A DNA stretch of 64,000 nucleotides from Mixophyes australis (GCA_036250195.1 JAVHZZ010000003.1:88359418-88423417), one strand, 5' to 3'. Shown: positions 45,238 to 58,092, counted from the stretch's first letter. Made by a program: numbers and translations. Notes: a model not told the origin generated them from the letters alone.

Positions 45238-47000
45238 GTATATATGTCATTATTAATAATATTAATGATAATAATAATATATACTATGCCATCTCCATGT
45301 TTTAAATCCACACATATGGCATAACATCAATGGAAAACATTGCATATCTTGTATTGTCCTACATTTTCATAAGCATTTACTGATGTTGTGTCTATTCCAT
45401 TTAAACATAAATAATAATAAAACCATTAAAACAGCTATTATAATACTTAGTAGTAGCTGCTTGGGACAAATTTACAGCATATATTGTAGGAAAAACCATT
45501 GTAAACACACTGATTGTAAACCCTTACCCTTACAACTCTAAGTTGAAAATAAATCAGTAAGCTAGAAAAAAAAGTTGTGTGTTTTCCATCACAATTCATT
45601 ATTCGAAATGAACCAAATTTTAAATGTCCTTTCATTTTATCAAATGTTGCGATAACTTTACCATAACAAACACAAGATAATTATCTACAATGCATCTTAT
45701 ATCCTCTATCCTAAAACACATTACGCTTCATATTGCAACCTTAATTTACAATAGTCACTCACTTAACTAGGTATTCTTTTGTGAGGTTATGAAAATTTAT
45801 TATGTAAAACCTTTTAATTCTCAACATAATAAACAATTATAGATTTTTTTTCTGTTCGCTCACAGCATGATTACAAAGTCACAGCTTTTACGTTAGTGGC
45901 ACAAAGGTGTATCTGTAAAAACCCATTAATTGTGTAGGATACACAATAAAACACTTTTCGACCCAGTGACTTAATACCTAAGAAATGTACAAAAGATGGC
46001 TTATAATTCTAAAGTTACTCAGGATCACAGATCAATGTAGTAGTTGACCTTTTCAATGTACTCACATTTTATGTATTATAGTTCCTGCAATTTATCCATT
46101 GGGTCCTAAAATACTCGGCAAGAACTGGTTACATTTAACCTGGTGTTCCTGCTGTGTAAGAAAAAAGACAGCATTAAAGTTCATCTACAAATAGATGTGA
46201 TGTGACATGGCAACATTGATTTTCTAAGAAAGGTTTTGATATTTTTATTTAAAAAAAGAAGCTGTATGAGAAGAATTTGGTTCTCAAAATACAAATTGAA
46301 CCAATGCACTGTATATACTGTATAAACAAGTAAAAATTAAAAGGTTTTTTTTCATGAAGTAGGAAAAATGCAAATGTGCAGCACATAATTATAAAGAATT
46401 ATAAAGATTCACATGAAGTCTGATCGATTTTGTTATTTATCAAGGTATTTTTGCACTTGCTTAAATGGGCCTCCTTGACTAGTATGCATATACACAGGTG
46501 TATACCAGTATTCTGCGCTTTAGAATTATCTCCATGCATATCCATTGCCTGACCATTTGCTAGATTGTGCTCCACGACAGCACTGTATTTGATAGCAAAA
46601 GTAAACACATTGCTTAAATGTCCTGTTGTCACCATATGCCTCCGCTTGTACTGCAGCAATGTATCTGTATGCTGCTTTATATTGGCAGTTCTTGCCTTCA
46701 GGACTGTATTGGACTTTACATTGAATGTATTATCTTATCCATCAGCGGTGCTGCTATTGTGCCTTGCTTCTTTGTTCGACTAGGGTTAACCTGTTGCAAT
46801 AATTAATCAACTGCACCTGGTGGCTCTCTCTTTATACTTGCCTCTCTCTGTCACCTGCTCTGGTCATTGTTGTTTGGTTGCTGTTTCTTATTGTTGTTTT
46901 CTATCTTTTTGCTATTAATACATCTTCTATGCAACCGCGTATTCAAAGGACTTTTACTTTTGCTCTATGAAACTGTTGTAAATCTTCATATCATGTTACA
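45236..47000. other. Gene-free stretch
   Basis: AT-rich DNA without recognisable exons or element ends. Confidence 0.45.
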
Positions 47001-47168
47001 CAGTGGTCGAAGTGGTAATTTAGAAGTGGCGGTATGGAAATGTAGAAGTGGCAGAATGAAATATGTAATGGGAATGGAAGTGAATGGAACTGAATAGTTT
47101 TACAATAAAGGCAGTAGGAGAAGTGGCGGTCTGACATTCCACTTTATACACCCCCACTTCGACCACTG
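47001..47168. mobile_element. hAT MITE, CAGTGGTCGAAGTGG family, copy 1
   Basis: TIRs CAGTGGTCGAAGTGG and CCACTTCGACCACTG are exact. Flanking octamers ATGTTACA and ATGTTTCG match at 6 of 8. Internal GTAGAAGTGG and AAGTGGCGGT motifs recur. Non-coding, 168 bp. Confidence 0.85.
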
Positions 47169-48018
47169 ATGTTTCGTTTAACCTCCCATGAAATTACATA
47201 AAAATTTTATACCAATCATTGAACCACAATGGTTCAATATAAACTTTTCTGATTTTTTACTTTGTTTATGGCACATATTAAGTACAGCTTCCAGCCTGCA
47301 ATCAGGAACTCCTGAGCAGTGAGGGTGGGTATTTGGAACTCCACTACTCTCACAATGCATGAGCTACCTTTTGTCTGGCTGGTAACAAATACCTGTGATT
47401 GGGTGAATCTATGATGTGTCATCTGACCCCTCCTTGTCTGTGCCATACAGGAAATAATTATTTGTCTGAGAACAGTGCTGTGATCTTTTATCTACACTTT
47501 TCTTCCTGCAACATGGTGAGTTTTGCATTAGTTAATTTGAAACTAGTTGATCTACTTGTCAACACAGCGAACGGTTTGGCAACAGAGAGTGTATGCTGAA
47601 CAGAAGAAACGAGATGATAAAGTACAAAGATTTTGAGCAAGGAGACAATGAAATCAACAACAGTAACTTTTATCAACAATAAAATAAAGCATGTCTATTT
47701 TACAATTTCTAAAGTAAATGAATAAATACAGTATTATAATTGTTTTTCATGATAATTTCCTCATTAAGGGGCTGACTTAGAAGTGCATGTAAGGGTTATT
47801 ATGCACTTCACATACTGCGTATGAGCACAAATTACACTGGTATTATTGGTCCTGTGCTTCACATCAATGTCCTGCTGAAAGGCCCCTTTACCTCCCTGGA
47901 ATAACTGTTTATTTGCAGGATAAACATGTACATTATTTAATATAGCATCTTTATAGCATTGTCTTGCCAACATGCTTAACTGAAGCAATGGTGTTCCCTA
48001 CATTTATAACCTTAACAT
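47169..48018. other. Gene-free stretch
   Basis: No feature recognised. Confidence 0.45.
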
Positions 48019-48320
48019 CATAGTTGCCTTCTCTCCCCGGAATGTGCAGGAGACTCCAGAATTTCTGGAAGTCCTCCCAGACTCCTGGGAGAGCAGAGCA
48101 ACCTCCCACTTCCTGGCCACTCCATTAGTTAAGTGGCGGGGGCAGGGCTTAGGATGTGATTCGCACGTCATCGTGGCCTCACCCCTGCGGTAATAGGCTA
48201 TAAATTGTGATGACCGTTTAGGTGGCGGGGCAAAATGGTGCGATTCACTGAGCCTCGCCCCCACACGCTCACCTCCTCCCGGATCTCCCGGAGGCCAACT
48301 TGCCAATGTTGGCAAGTATG
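48019..48320. mobile_element. hAT-like MITE, CATAGTTGCC termini
   Basis: Ends CATAGTTGCC and GGCAAGTATG are inverted with one mismatch. Flanking octamers CTTAACAT and CGTAACAT match at 7 of 8, as expected for hAT. GC-rich interior, 302 bp, non-coding. Confidence 0.8.
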
Positions 48321-49402
48321 CGTAACATTCAGAATACTGATAGTTGAAAATATTTTTAAGATTAGTTCCAGTTTTGTCAGATAACAGTTTGTGGATTGTT
48401 AAAGGGGTGCTTCACCTAAAGCTAAAAATGATGTTTGTAGTATAATAGCACTAGTGACCCCCAATGCTTCCACCTATCTGTTGGAACACTAGTGTTTCTC
48501 TTCACTCCCAGTGGGGTTTCTCACTGCAGTTTGCTGCTCTCAATCAAATACAGCAGACTACAGTTTCTATTTGTCTCTCTGAGAATATTTCATGCAATGT
48601 TTAGAGGGTTGTAATATATGCACAACAGGCTCTGGAGTGAAGAAAACTGGCATTTCAGTGGACACTATTGGCCAATGGAGTGTGTTAGATTATTTTACTA
48701 TGTTATGCCCAAAGGCAGTATTTATGTCAGTTCTAGTTTTACACCTTTATCACACTAACCATGGTTTCAAAGCTTCAAGTCTTTATTACAGAGCATTTGA
48801 AAACTAACCATATGCCTCTGTGGTTTATGAGAAAGAGTCTGTGGAGCCCTTTTAGAAAATCACAACTTGTGATTTCATAGGATGTGTTAATTCCAAACTT
48901 AATGACATTCATCACATTTTACCCACATGCAAATAAATTAATTTAAAACCCCCCAAAAAGCAACAGGGTCACCCAGTATGAGGAAAAACGTTTACCTCAG
49001 AGTTGTCTTGCTGGAATATCTATAAGTACATTGTAAAAGACTGTGCAGTTTCTTAGCAACCACTGAAGGTTCCTATTGGGATTAATGTAAATACTATTGG
49101 TTTTTAAAGACTTGTTATAAATGCTCAAATACCATAATAAAAACAATTTTACTACTTGTGGATAGATCTTTACAGGTAAAGTGATGGATTTAACAAATTC
49201 AATACCACAGTATGAGAACATATTAAGAAAAAAACAGCATATGGGTACCTGTTCTACTTTTGAGGAAAAAGATAATGATAAATAATAAACTACACATTTC
49301 CTTTTTTAAAGGGACACTGATCGTAAAATATATGTTTATGCAATTTGAAATAGCAACTAGTAATATACACAAATATGACAGACAGCTATTGTTTTGCATG
49401 TA

Positions 49403-49408
<6 letters not shown>
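48321..49408. other. Gene-free stretch
   Basis: No feature recognised before the (TA)n tract at 49409. Confidence 0.45.

Positions 49409-49466
<58 letters not shown>
49409..49466. repeat. (TA)n tract
   Basis: TA dinucleotide run directly abutting the 3' end of a Helitron fragment. Confidence 0.95.
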
Positions 49467-49467
<1 letters not shown>

Positions 49468-49847
49468 CTGGAGTACCCGGCATTGCCCTGGTTTACATCT
49501 TCAACTTATTAAGTTAACAATGAGTTTGGTGTAGCTGTCAACATTTTAAAAATAATTAGCAGCTTAGCAGCTCTTCCAGGTTACCAATGACAATTTTTCC
49601 CAGTGTCGTTTTTGTTTTTATATTAAATGTCATCCAAATCCATCCAGTGGAAGGCTCAGAACAGTTTCCCTGGGTCAAGGTTCAGCCCAGCATACACCAA
49701 CGGGAGGTCCGAACTGGACCCTAACCCACCTAAACCCTGGCCAGGAGCCATCAGGCCCATGTCGCATTGGTGGCATCCCAATCAGTGCTGGGGTTCGAAG
49801 ATATTTGCCAACAAACAAACAAACAAACTTTTATTTCTAAATATATT

Positions 49848-49860
<13 letters not shown>
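49467..49860 (-). mobile_element. Non-autonomous Helitron, 3' end intact, minus strand
   Basis: On the minus strand the right end reads CCAGGGCAATGCCGGGTACTCCAG, an eroded version of the 3' hairpin of the 4411-6551 Helitron (CCCGGGCAACGCCGGGTATTCTGCTAG). The far end is a (AAAC)n/(GTTT)n run and AT-rich sequence entering another (TA)n tract, so the 5' terminus is not identifiable. Non-coding. Confidence 0.65.
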
Positions 49861-49881
<21 letters not shown>

Positions 49882-49884
<3 letters not shown>

Positions 49885-50279
49885 ACTATATAAATGCCTA
49901 GTGGCGTGTGTGAAAAAAAAAAATAAGCTGCAGCGCCACCTGCTGGGCAGAGTTATACACTGACCTATATATTTCTTGAAGGAGAAGTGACAGTTGGGAG
50001 TGGTTGGTGGTTGTCGGGGGTGACAGTGGGGAGTTTTTAACACCTTAAGTAGCTTTATGAAGGATGTAGTGATGAAGATGAAGGATGAGATGATGGAGAA
50101 AAATGATGAGGTGGTAACATGTGGACAAAACCACGTTAAAAAGGGCGCTTGCGTCGGGAAGTAACGCTCTTCTCCTGAGGAGGCCTGGGCTAGGCCCAAA
50201 TGTATGACAAGAATCTTTTTAACACCTTAAGTAGCTTGATTTGACTAGAATGCATGAGTATCATGCACGGGTTAACTTG
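49882..50279 (+). mobile_element. Short Helitron with both ends, plus strand
   Basis: It starts TCTACTATATAAATGCCTAG at 49882 after A and ends in the perfect stem TGCATGA-GTA-TCATGCA followed by CGGGTTAACTTG at 50279, then T. The A|T insertion site and 3' hairpin fit a Helitron; its terminal CTTG departs from the usual CTRR but is shared with the copy at 58251-58998. It carries AAGCTGCAGCGCCACCTGC near 49925 and a segment at 49982-50013 shared with 2601-2632. 398 bp, non-coding. Confidence 0.8.
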
Positions 50280-50317
<38 letters not shown>

Positions 50318-53163
50318 TACTTTTATAGTGTTGCTGATATCACTATGATGTCATCAGGAAATTCGCCCTATATCAAATATAGTGCCAATAGATGAAATGT
50401 AATTTTGATTTAAAGGTAGTTAACATTTAAAATGACCTTGGATGGCAAAAAATGTTTCACAGTACTGGGAACTCCCATGGGAAGCCACTGTTCTAAAAGA
50501 TATTAGTTGATTATATATGGTGCAGTAGTAGAAACATCAATTATGGTCCAGCAGTCTTAAATCTTCAAAATTCTACGCAAAATTCATAGTTGAGGTCTCA
50601 TACATGGAACACAGACTACCTCCAATGACTTCCACTAAATATTGCAGGAAAGCCCCAGGGAAACAACATTGAGGGGCCAGGTCAGTATTTCCTGAATGTA
50701 CCCCACACTTAGGTACTTGTTATATTGCATCATTTATCCTTGCTGCTCTGCTTATTCCAGCATCCATAGGCTTCCAACCAAGCAACCCAAAATATTCCTT
50801 ATTCTACCCAGACACCAGGATTGATCAGGGGAAAAGTCCTTTCTTTCTCATTGCCATGGCGACAGCCAATAGACTGAAGATGCTGCTCAGGCCTCTCCAC
50901 TATGGACACATGAATGTATCAGACTGTGGCGTACATTTTTCTGATACTGTAAATGTCGGCGCTTAAGATGACGGCATGGAAATGTAGGCACGCTACATGC
51001 TGGCACTTGCATTGTGTGACAAGTGGACAATGTCGCCATTGTGTTTGGCAGCATTCAAAATGTCATCAATCACATTGCTGACAATTAAAGATCAATGCCG
51101 CCAGCTCCAGCATATAGCCGCCGCACATTTTTTGTGTCGGCAAGTTAAGTGCCGAGATTTACATTGTCGCAAAGAAGTACACTACCCGTACCAGATTACA
51201 CACAGCACCAAGTGCCCCTTTCATGCTGCTTAGGATGTACACCTGGGAATTCAAAAGATCACTCAGTGCACATAAGTACCAGAGCAACAAGTTCACTTGT
51301 ACTGTTAATACGCCTGTCATTTGTGCCTTTTGCTTTACCTATAACAGATTCTGCTTCTTCACTGACCATGCCTGTCTGTTAGTGACCCTGAACCTTTTGT
51401 CTTGTATCCTGACTTTCAGCCAATACTGCCCATCCTGTTCCCAAGTCTGTGAATTACTAGAATTACTTCTCATCCCTTTTTGCTTGATTCTTCCTTTGTT
51501 GGCTCCTAGCAGGATAAACCTGAGCACTGCAATCAGTCCTGTTGTAAAGACCATCACTTTCTTGTAGGGGTCCATGGTGAAAACCAGGCACAGATTTACA
51601 TTCTGCACCCTAGGTAAGCTGGCATTAACTGCCAGCAGCAAAGGTGAGTCTACTACTAGTGCTTATGACAGTTACTAGAGGAGGATAATAATACTTATGT
51701 CTGGTGCAAAGCACTAGAATGCAGATGGGATCATAACAGTTAGTCATATCATGGATGCTGTGTGTAATCAAATGTCAATTTGCAAAATGTAGTCTATTAG
51801 GCTCCTGTGTGATTGATTCGAGTAGCCAACCAATCAGGAACACTTGAAAATATTGAAAACAATTTCACAAGCATCCAGTTGGCTGGAGACAAGAGATTCA
51901 TAGACATTTGTTTTGGTTATTTATTTAGAGATTCTCCTGCCAAAGTGAAAAACTAACCCTATAGGTCTTATATAGGTGGGATGAGGGGGGTGCCCTGTTC
52001 CTTCTCAAAGTTTACTAACCCTATCCTGAAAAGCTCTAGGACTCCTCCTGACCCTTCTTGGCTGTGGGGGCTGGGCTAATTTTCAAGCGGTGGACCTCTG
52101 TATTGGCAACTGGCACACCAGGGTTCCTAATATATTTTTTTATCCCCAACTAGTGAAAAAACACATAAACAACTTTTAAGTAAAGTTTAATTGAATAGAA
52201 GACTCACCAAAACCCTTGATTACCACTGAATAAAAAAAAAAACACTTATTTTCTTCCCTCTGGAAATCCGTGAAACCAGTTGTTTTATGCTTTGAAACTG
52301 ACTTCCAATAAAGTAGCGTGCACCATGTAGGCGCACTTGTGTATGTTAAGAAACGTGAGTCTGCAGACTTAGCGCTTCACAAGTAACTGTTATGCTATCT
52401 ATAGCTTATTGAACTGTGCTGGACACCATACTTTAACTCCTCAAATGTTTAGTTAAATATCTCCATCTGATATGTGCAGTGAGTTATGATATACAATACT
52501 GTTCTTAGCAAAAGAGCACGTATATAGCTTTAAAAGTAAAATACAGATTTTTATGCAATCTGGATCCAGTAAGAAATAAATGGCTTAGAAATAACGCCAT
52601 ATGAAATAATTAACTATGATTTAATTACTAATGGCATAAGGCCCTATGTGTAGCATCTGTGTTATATCACAAATCCTCTACGTATTTTTGCAATAAATGT
52701 GTAATTATTATTTTATCTATGTACAGAGTGGAGCACTTGAAGTGAATCTTGTTGTGAGGACCTAAGTAACACAGCAGCCTGTTGTGACAATTACTACCAT
52801 TGAGAGCACAGATAACACACATATTTATTATGTACCAGCACTTGTAATATACAGTAGCATTTAGTTTGGCATGCGGTAAAATACCCTTGGGAACTCAATG
52901 AATATAAGGTATTATCATAAAACTTAATTTGTAAATGTACATTTGCAGTATACAGGTTCTGTCAAGTCAATCATACTGTATTAGTGGGTATTTCTATGTA
53001 GTAAATATTGAATTTTACCAACATTAAACAAATATTTTAGTGTTAATATTATTTTAATGACATAACATATAATAAATGGCTATATTGTTTATTTATTTAT
53101 TTAAAATAGCTCATTTTAAAGTAATCATATATGTTTATAAAGAGAAAATAAATTGCCTAGAAC
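50280..53163. other. Gene-free stretch
   Basis: It starts with a short (TA)n tract (50286-50312). A C/T-rich zone at 51290-51560 has an open frame with no recognisable motif. No exon or element end that I can support. Confidence 0.45.
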
Positions 53164-53305
53164 CAGTGGTTGAAGTGAAAAGTAGTAGTATGGAAATTTA
53201 GAAGTGATCGTATGTAAGTGAATAGAATTTGATAAATTTAGGATCAAAGCATAGAAGAAGTGGTGGTACGGCATACCACCATATACAGGTCCCCTTTGAC
53301 CACTG
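53164..53305. mobile_element. hAT MITE, CAGTGGTCGAAGTGG family, copy 2
   Basis: It starts CAGTGGTTGAAGTG and ends CCTTTGACCACTG, with flanking octamers CCTAGAAC and CCTAGAAA (7 of 8). Same family as 47001-47168, sharing TATGGAAAT.TAGAAGTG. 142 bp. Confidence 0.88.
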
Positions 53306-53734
53306 CCTAGAAATCATAACGTCCAGAGCCCCTAAACATTCCTCCTACAGAACTGACCACAAACATTTACAAGGAATTTAATCTTTGACTTCTGCCTTTG
53401 AGTCACTATTTCTTAATATATTTGTAAATTCAGATTTTTGTGCAAGTTATAATCTATGAAAAGAACAGGAATGATAATGGATACTTTGTTCTGCTTTTTG
53501 GTGGGGTTAGGGCACCAATGGCAGCAGTAGGTGCTCTGGGATGCTTTGGCTATACACTTTACCTGGACTTTTTCCTTTAGCCTGGTGGCCTAATGGAGCC
53601 GCCTGATGTATTTTATTTTTTTCTTTCTGATTTTCTTCACTCAAAAGGGGTAGGGGGTGGAGGGTCTAAGGCAGTGGTATGATCTCCCTCTGCGGTCTCC
53701 AGTTGCAGAGGTAAGTAAAAGTGCGGAAGGTGTT

Positions 53735-54080
53735 AAAAGGCCTGTTAGGAAGGTGTGATGGACATGTAGGGAAGATGTGATGGGCATGTGGAGGAGGTCA
53801 GGTATGCATGTGGGAAGATTTGATGGTCATGTAAGGTGCATGTGGGGATAACAAATAGGCATGTAGGGGAGGTTTTAAGGACATGTAAGGGGCATGTTGG
53901 GGAGTTTTGGAGTACATGTGGGATCTGAAGACTTGTGGTGATCTGAGCGCATGTGAATGCATATGGTGGCAAGTGAGAGTCTGAGGGCATGTGGAGCTAA
54001 CTATTTGGAGCATGTGGGGTGTCAGTGAAACATTTTCATGAAGGTGAGGGACATGTGGGAGCATTTTGGAATGAATGATG
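53735..54080. repeat. Degenerate GGCATGTGGGGAG-type tandem array
   Basis: Irregular units of about 20-30 bp built on GATGGGCATGTGGG. It produces low-complexity open frames on the minus strand that I do not accept as genes. Confidence 0.65.
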
Positions 54081-54825
54081 TGTGCGGCATGCCGAGGTAT
54101 TTTTCAGGCTATTTTTTCATTCTAGAAATGAAAGGTAGTGTGCCATCCTTTTGTAGCTTGGATGCATGTATTAAATACTGCATGATCCTTATTACTGCTT
54201 GATCCGTGTTGTATAATGAGAACACTTATTGCTTGCCTTTCCATATGTCATGTACATATACATTTTCCAAACATGCACTAACATTCCAGGATCCAAGCAA
54301 AAATTCAGCAGCAGGTTGTGAGAGCAGCAATAACAGCTAGGAGAGAGCAACACAGTCCACCAACAGCCTCATCCGTTAGCCCTCCTAATTTTCTTTCCTT
54401 TTCCCTATCCTTTGCTGTCCTCTATCTCTCACCTTCCTCAATGTCCTGTCCAAACTTTGATGTGTTTCTACCTTCCATCTTACCGGTGGTAGTCATTAAT
54501 GCGATGCACATAACTCCGACAATCTGCAATGGTTTAATTACAAGTGCTGCACCAGATTGGTGATTAAATAATACCGTCACCACTATTTTTACTTATCAAG
54601 TGTTTGTTATATATGGCATCTAGATCATATAAAATGACACAGTGCATTTTGAATGATTATTATTGCACAGAGGTGCAAACTCATTCTTTGTGTTACTGCA
54701 ACAAATTGATTTCCTTAGAGTGATTCCCCTGGTTTACTATATATTTTAGCTTTTATTATGGCCACTATACATGTTATTGTATTACACTCAATCTCTTTCT
54801 ACCTTATCATCATCATCATCAGCAG
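54081..54825. other. Gene-free stretch
   Basis: No feature recognised. Confidence 0.4.
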
Positions 54826-55560
54826 CAGCATTTATTTATATAACGCCAGCAAATTCCGTAGCGCTTTACAATTGGGAACAAACATTGATAAGACAATACT
54901 GGGTAATACATACAGACAGAGAGGTAAGAGAACCCTGCTCGAAAGCTTATAATCTATGGGACAATGGGAGTTAGAAACACAAGGGCATGTGCTACATCAT
55001 ATTGCACAATTGACCAGCCAGACTGCAAAGGTAAAAGTATTGAGTGTGCTGTGTGTGTGGCAATGTTGGTCAGAGGGTTGTTGTCTTGCGTTAGCAGTGT
55101 AGACAATGGTAATGGGGTAATCTAGAGAAATTAAGATGATGGTTGAGGAATATCATAACCTTGTCTAAAGAGGTGGGTTTTCAGTGAATGCTTGAAGGTG
55201 TGAAGACTAGAGGAAAGTCTTACTGTGCGTGGGAGGAAATTCCACAAAGTGGGTGCAGCCCGGAAAAAATCCTGTAATCGAGAATGGGAGGATGTGATGA
55301 GAGTGGAGGAGAGACGTAGATCTTGTGCAGAATGGAGGTGTCGAGTGGGAAGATATTTCGAGACAAGTGAGGAAATGTATGTCGGTGCAATTTTGTTGAT
55401 GGCCTTGTATGTTAGTAGAAGAATTTTATATTGGATTCATTGAAATACAGGCAGCCAATGTAGAGACTGACAGAGTAGCTCAGCAGAGAAATAACGGTTA
55501 GTAAGGAAAATCAATCTAACCGCTGCGTGCAAAATAGATTGTAGCGGTTCAAGTCCTTGT
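54826..55560 (+). mobile_element. Dispersed LINE/SINE-tail-like repeat
   Basis: It begins with a CATCATCAGCAGCAGCATTTA run, then TATATAACGCCAGCAAATTCCGTAGCGC, resembling the reversed tail of the SINE at 31844-32224. GAAAGCTTATAATCTATGGG and the GAGGTGGGTTTTCAGTGAATG ... GCTTGAAGG block continue to about 55560. Such blocks are common in fish and frog genomes; I do not know the family. A fragment of the same repeat lies at 23284-23403. Confidence 0.55.
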
Positions 55561-55608
55561 AACACAAAATCAATCATATGCAGTATATATTACATCTATA
55601 GTTTCCAG

Positions 55609-55903
55609 TGGTGCACGCAGGGGAGGTTTCTGGGTCTCCAGAACCCCCCCCCCCCCCACTAAAAAGTGCCCTACATATCGGCACTGTAGTATACAGCAGC
55701 TGCAGCGCTGTCTAAGAAGCATCCGCGGTGGTGCTGTATTGTATACAGCACCGCCGCGGATGCTTCTTTGACAGCGCCGCGGCTGCTGTATACTACAGTG
55801 CCGCCGAAACGGAGCTGTGGGCGCATGCGCGGCAGGTCTCTAGGTTTTTGTTTTTTTTTCGGGGGCGAGGAAACCCCCCCTGAAAAATCCTCCTTGCGCC
55901 CCT
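55609..55903. mobile_element. Palindromic hAT-like MITE, copy 1
   Basis: Ends TGGTGCACGCAGG and CCTTGCGCCCCT are inverted but eroded. The interior is a strong foldback built from ATACAGCA.C.GC.GCGGATGCTTCTT and its complement (55690-55800). Same family as 63133-63420. Confidence 0.8.
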
Positions 55904-56770
55904 GGTTTCTGCAGTTGTTTGTGAACAGAAATTCATTCTGGTTTTTAACGTATCTTTGAAAATGTGACTATGTTTATCATATTTTACCGTCATTACACTA
56001 TAGGCCTCATGTAAACTTGGACACAAGTTAACTTTCATAGTGTAAAATATTAATAATACTACTGGGCATGACCACTAAAAAGACTTGAGTCTGTATGCAG
56101 AGTCAGCCACATCATGTGTATATGACTCCTTGCGCTTATAAAGGCAGAACTGGGAAAGTAAGGGACATCAAAGCATAGGGAAAATACATTGGCGTTTAAG
56201 TAAATGCGAGAGATGTAGACCTGGATGTAGACGTAGATAGGCCTATCAGAAAACGTATCTGTTGCAGGTGCCCTCCCCATGGTGTAAGTTACGAACTGGT
56301 AATGATGTCTATAAGCTGAGATGGGCCTGATTCATCAGGGCACGCAAAGTGAGCGTAATATGTGTTTTAAAACACATGTAATTAGGCTCTGCACACTTCT
56401 AAATTCACCAAAGCACGGATTACAGGAAACATATGCTGTTGAATTCGAGTATAGGTCTGCTGTGCTCTACTATACAAGACACTGCGCAATACGCCCAAAG
56501 CCTATGTGGACTATAAATTCGCAAAAGAACACACAGAAAAAAAATATAGAATTAATGCCACCAGTTAATAAGTTAATAACAAAGGCATTAATGATAAAAC
56601 AGTAAAAAAAGCAAAAAAATAAAAAAATTTCCCCCTATGAAATACATTTATTAGGATGTTGCTAATGTCTACTGAACAAAAGAATATTTTTTACAGTTGC
56701 TCCTGTTTGCAAACAAAAGTTATAGCAAGTATATAAGACTGTCATCACTAGTACTCAGGACTTAGACTAA
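55904..56770. other. Gene-free stretch
   Basis: No feature recognised. Confidence 0.4.
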
Positions 56771-57350
56771 GACTAGGTACACACAAGGTTTTTCAGCCAA
56801 CTATCGGTCCAAACACCCAATAAACAACCTTTTGGCCTGATATCGCATTAGTGTGTATACTTGCATAATGAACGACAGTTGCTCCAAAGTACCGATTGTC
56901 CTTTCAGTTGATTGCTTGTTCGGTTTAAAAATCTCGTTCCAACCACCTTCCGATCCTGCAGTGTGTATACAGTCACACGACTGTCTGTCCAAAGAGAGAG
57001 TAGGAACCTGTCACTGTGTCTGTGTTGTTAAATGTAGAGAGTGCTGTAGGTGAATTATTTCATCCATTCGTTTTGAGACTGAATATTTTGTTTCAGAATG
57101 ACAGAAAATAACGAAATGTATAATGACCTTGTAGAAAAATCAAAGTTTATTTTGTGTGTTATAATCAGTGTGACAGGAATGACCGACTACACTGCTTTTG
57201 GACCAAATGAAGAGCACAATTCTGAAGGCAAATCATGTGTGTACACATGAATCGACAGACTGATTGGAGCTTTAGTCTGCAAATCGTAGTGACAGTTAAA
57301 TCGTTAGTGAAAACAAATTGGTCGAAAGTTTTTGCAGTGTGTACCTAGCC
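56771..57350. mobile_element. Harbinger-like MITE with TAA duplication
   Basis: It starts GACTAGGTACACAC and ends GTGTGTACCTAGCC (inverted, one mismatch), flanked by TAA on both sides (56768-56770, 57351-57353), the 3-bp target type of PIF/Harbinger. Internal GTGTGTATAC and ACGACAGTTG-type repeats; no transposase. Confidence 0.75.
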
Positions 57351-57364
57351 TAACCCTGTACCTG

Positions 57365-58092
57365 TGTTACACTCAACTTTCCTCGCTCCAGCTCCGTTCT
57401 CGCTCTCTGCATTGGAACGGTGCTTTCAGTTATCGGCGGTCACATGACCACATGTCGTGGTGGGGAATTTGAATACCTTAGGTATTTAAATACCACTCTG
57501 ACACTCAACCACTGTCAGAGCAACTTGTGTGTATCCTGAGTTGTTACTGCATTACTTGCTCATATAGATTGATTCCTCGTGTACCAGTTCAGCCTGTCTG
57601 ACCATCCCTGCTCTCCTGCGTTTGTGCACCGATCTTGGCTTTCTGACTTCTCTCTGTCTCAGTGCTACCGTCTCAGTGTACCAACCTCGGCTACCAGACA
57701 CTGATTCTGCCCGCTGTTCCTGTACTATCCTGCCAGATGGTTACCAGACCCAGCTAGTCCAGCCTTCATTCCAGCCTGTTAATTTAGTCCTCTATTGTCA
57801 GATTGTGTACCAGACCAAGGCTTGTCCTGACTCCATCCTGCCTGCGATTTGTTCTGGACCTGGCTGTCTGATATATCTCCTTGTTATCATCTATTGCCAC
57901 CTGTCACTCTCTCTTCTGCAGTGTTATAACTAGAAGCAGACCAGTGGACCGCTACATGCAAGCCCTCAGCAGCAAAGCCCATCCCACCTTGCGGCGGTTC
58001 TTGGTGAACATCGGAGGGTTCATTAGACTCCACACCACTGGCCACCCAGCACTAATCTAGTTTAGCATAGGTATCCCATTCCGTATGTTACA
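57365..58092 (+). mobile_element. Solo LTR of a sushi-type chromovirus
   Basis: It starts TGTTACACTC and ends TATGTTACA, flanked by ACCTG and ACCTA (4 of 5). A TATTTAAATA box at 57483 is followed by the stem CTCTGACA/TGTCAGAG (57496-57520), whose right arm begins GTCAGAGCAA, 31 bp from the TATA start. The young chromovirus LTR has the same spacing and decamer. Its end resembles the 25-kb LTR in sense (GCAAGGTGG-like and TTCTTGGTGAA). Open frames here are not genes. Confidence 0.75.
57483..57523 (+). promoter_or_regulatory. LTR core promoter with start-site stem-loop
   Basis: TATTTAAATA, then an 8-bp perfect stem with a 9-nt loop ending at 57520, then CAA. The predicted RNA start is 57514. 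Confidence 0.55.

Noticed and set aside
51223..51641. Overlapping open frames of 100-114 codons on both strands
   Set aside because: No recognisable motif, no splice-site pattern I could defend, and both strands are open in a C/T-rich zone.
46993..53313. Host-gene exons in the quiet stretches
   Set aside because: I looked for conserved-looking frames with splice-like edges and found none that stand above chance by eye. A protein search would be decisive.
57622..57933. 103-codon open frame
   Set aside because: It lies inside a solo LTR, in the leader-like C/T-rich zone.
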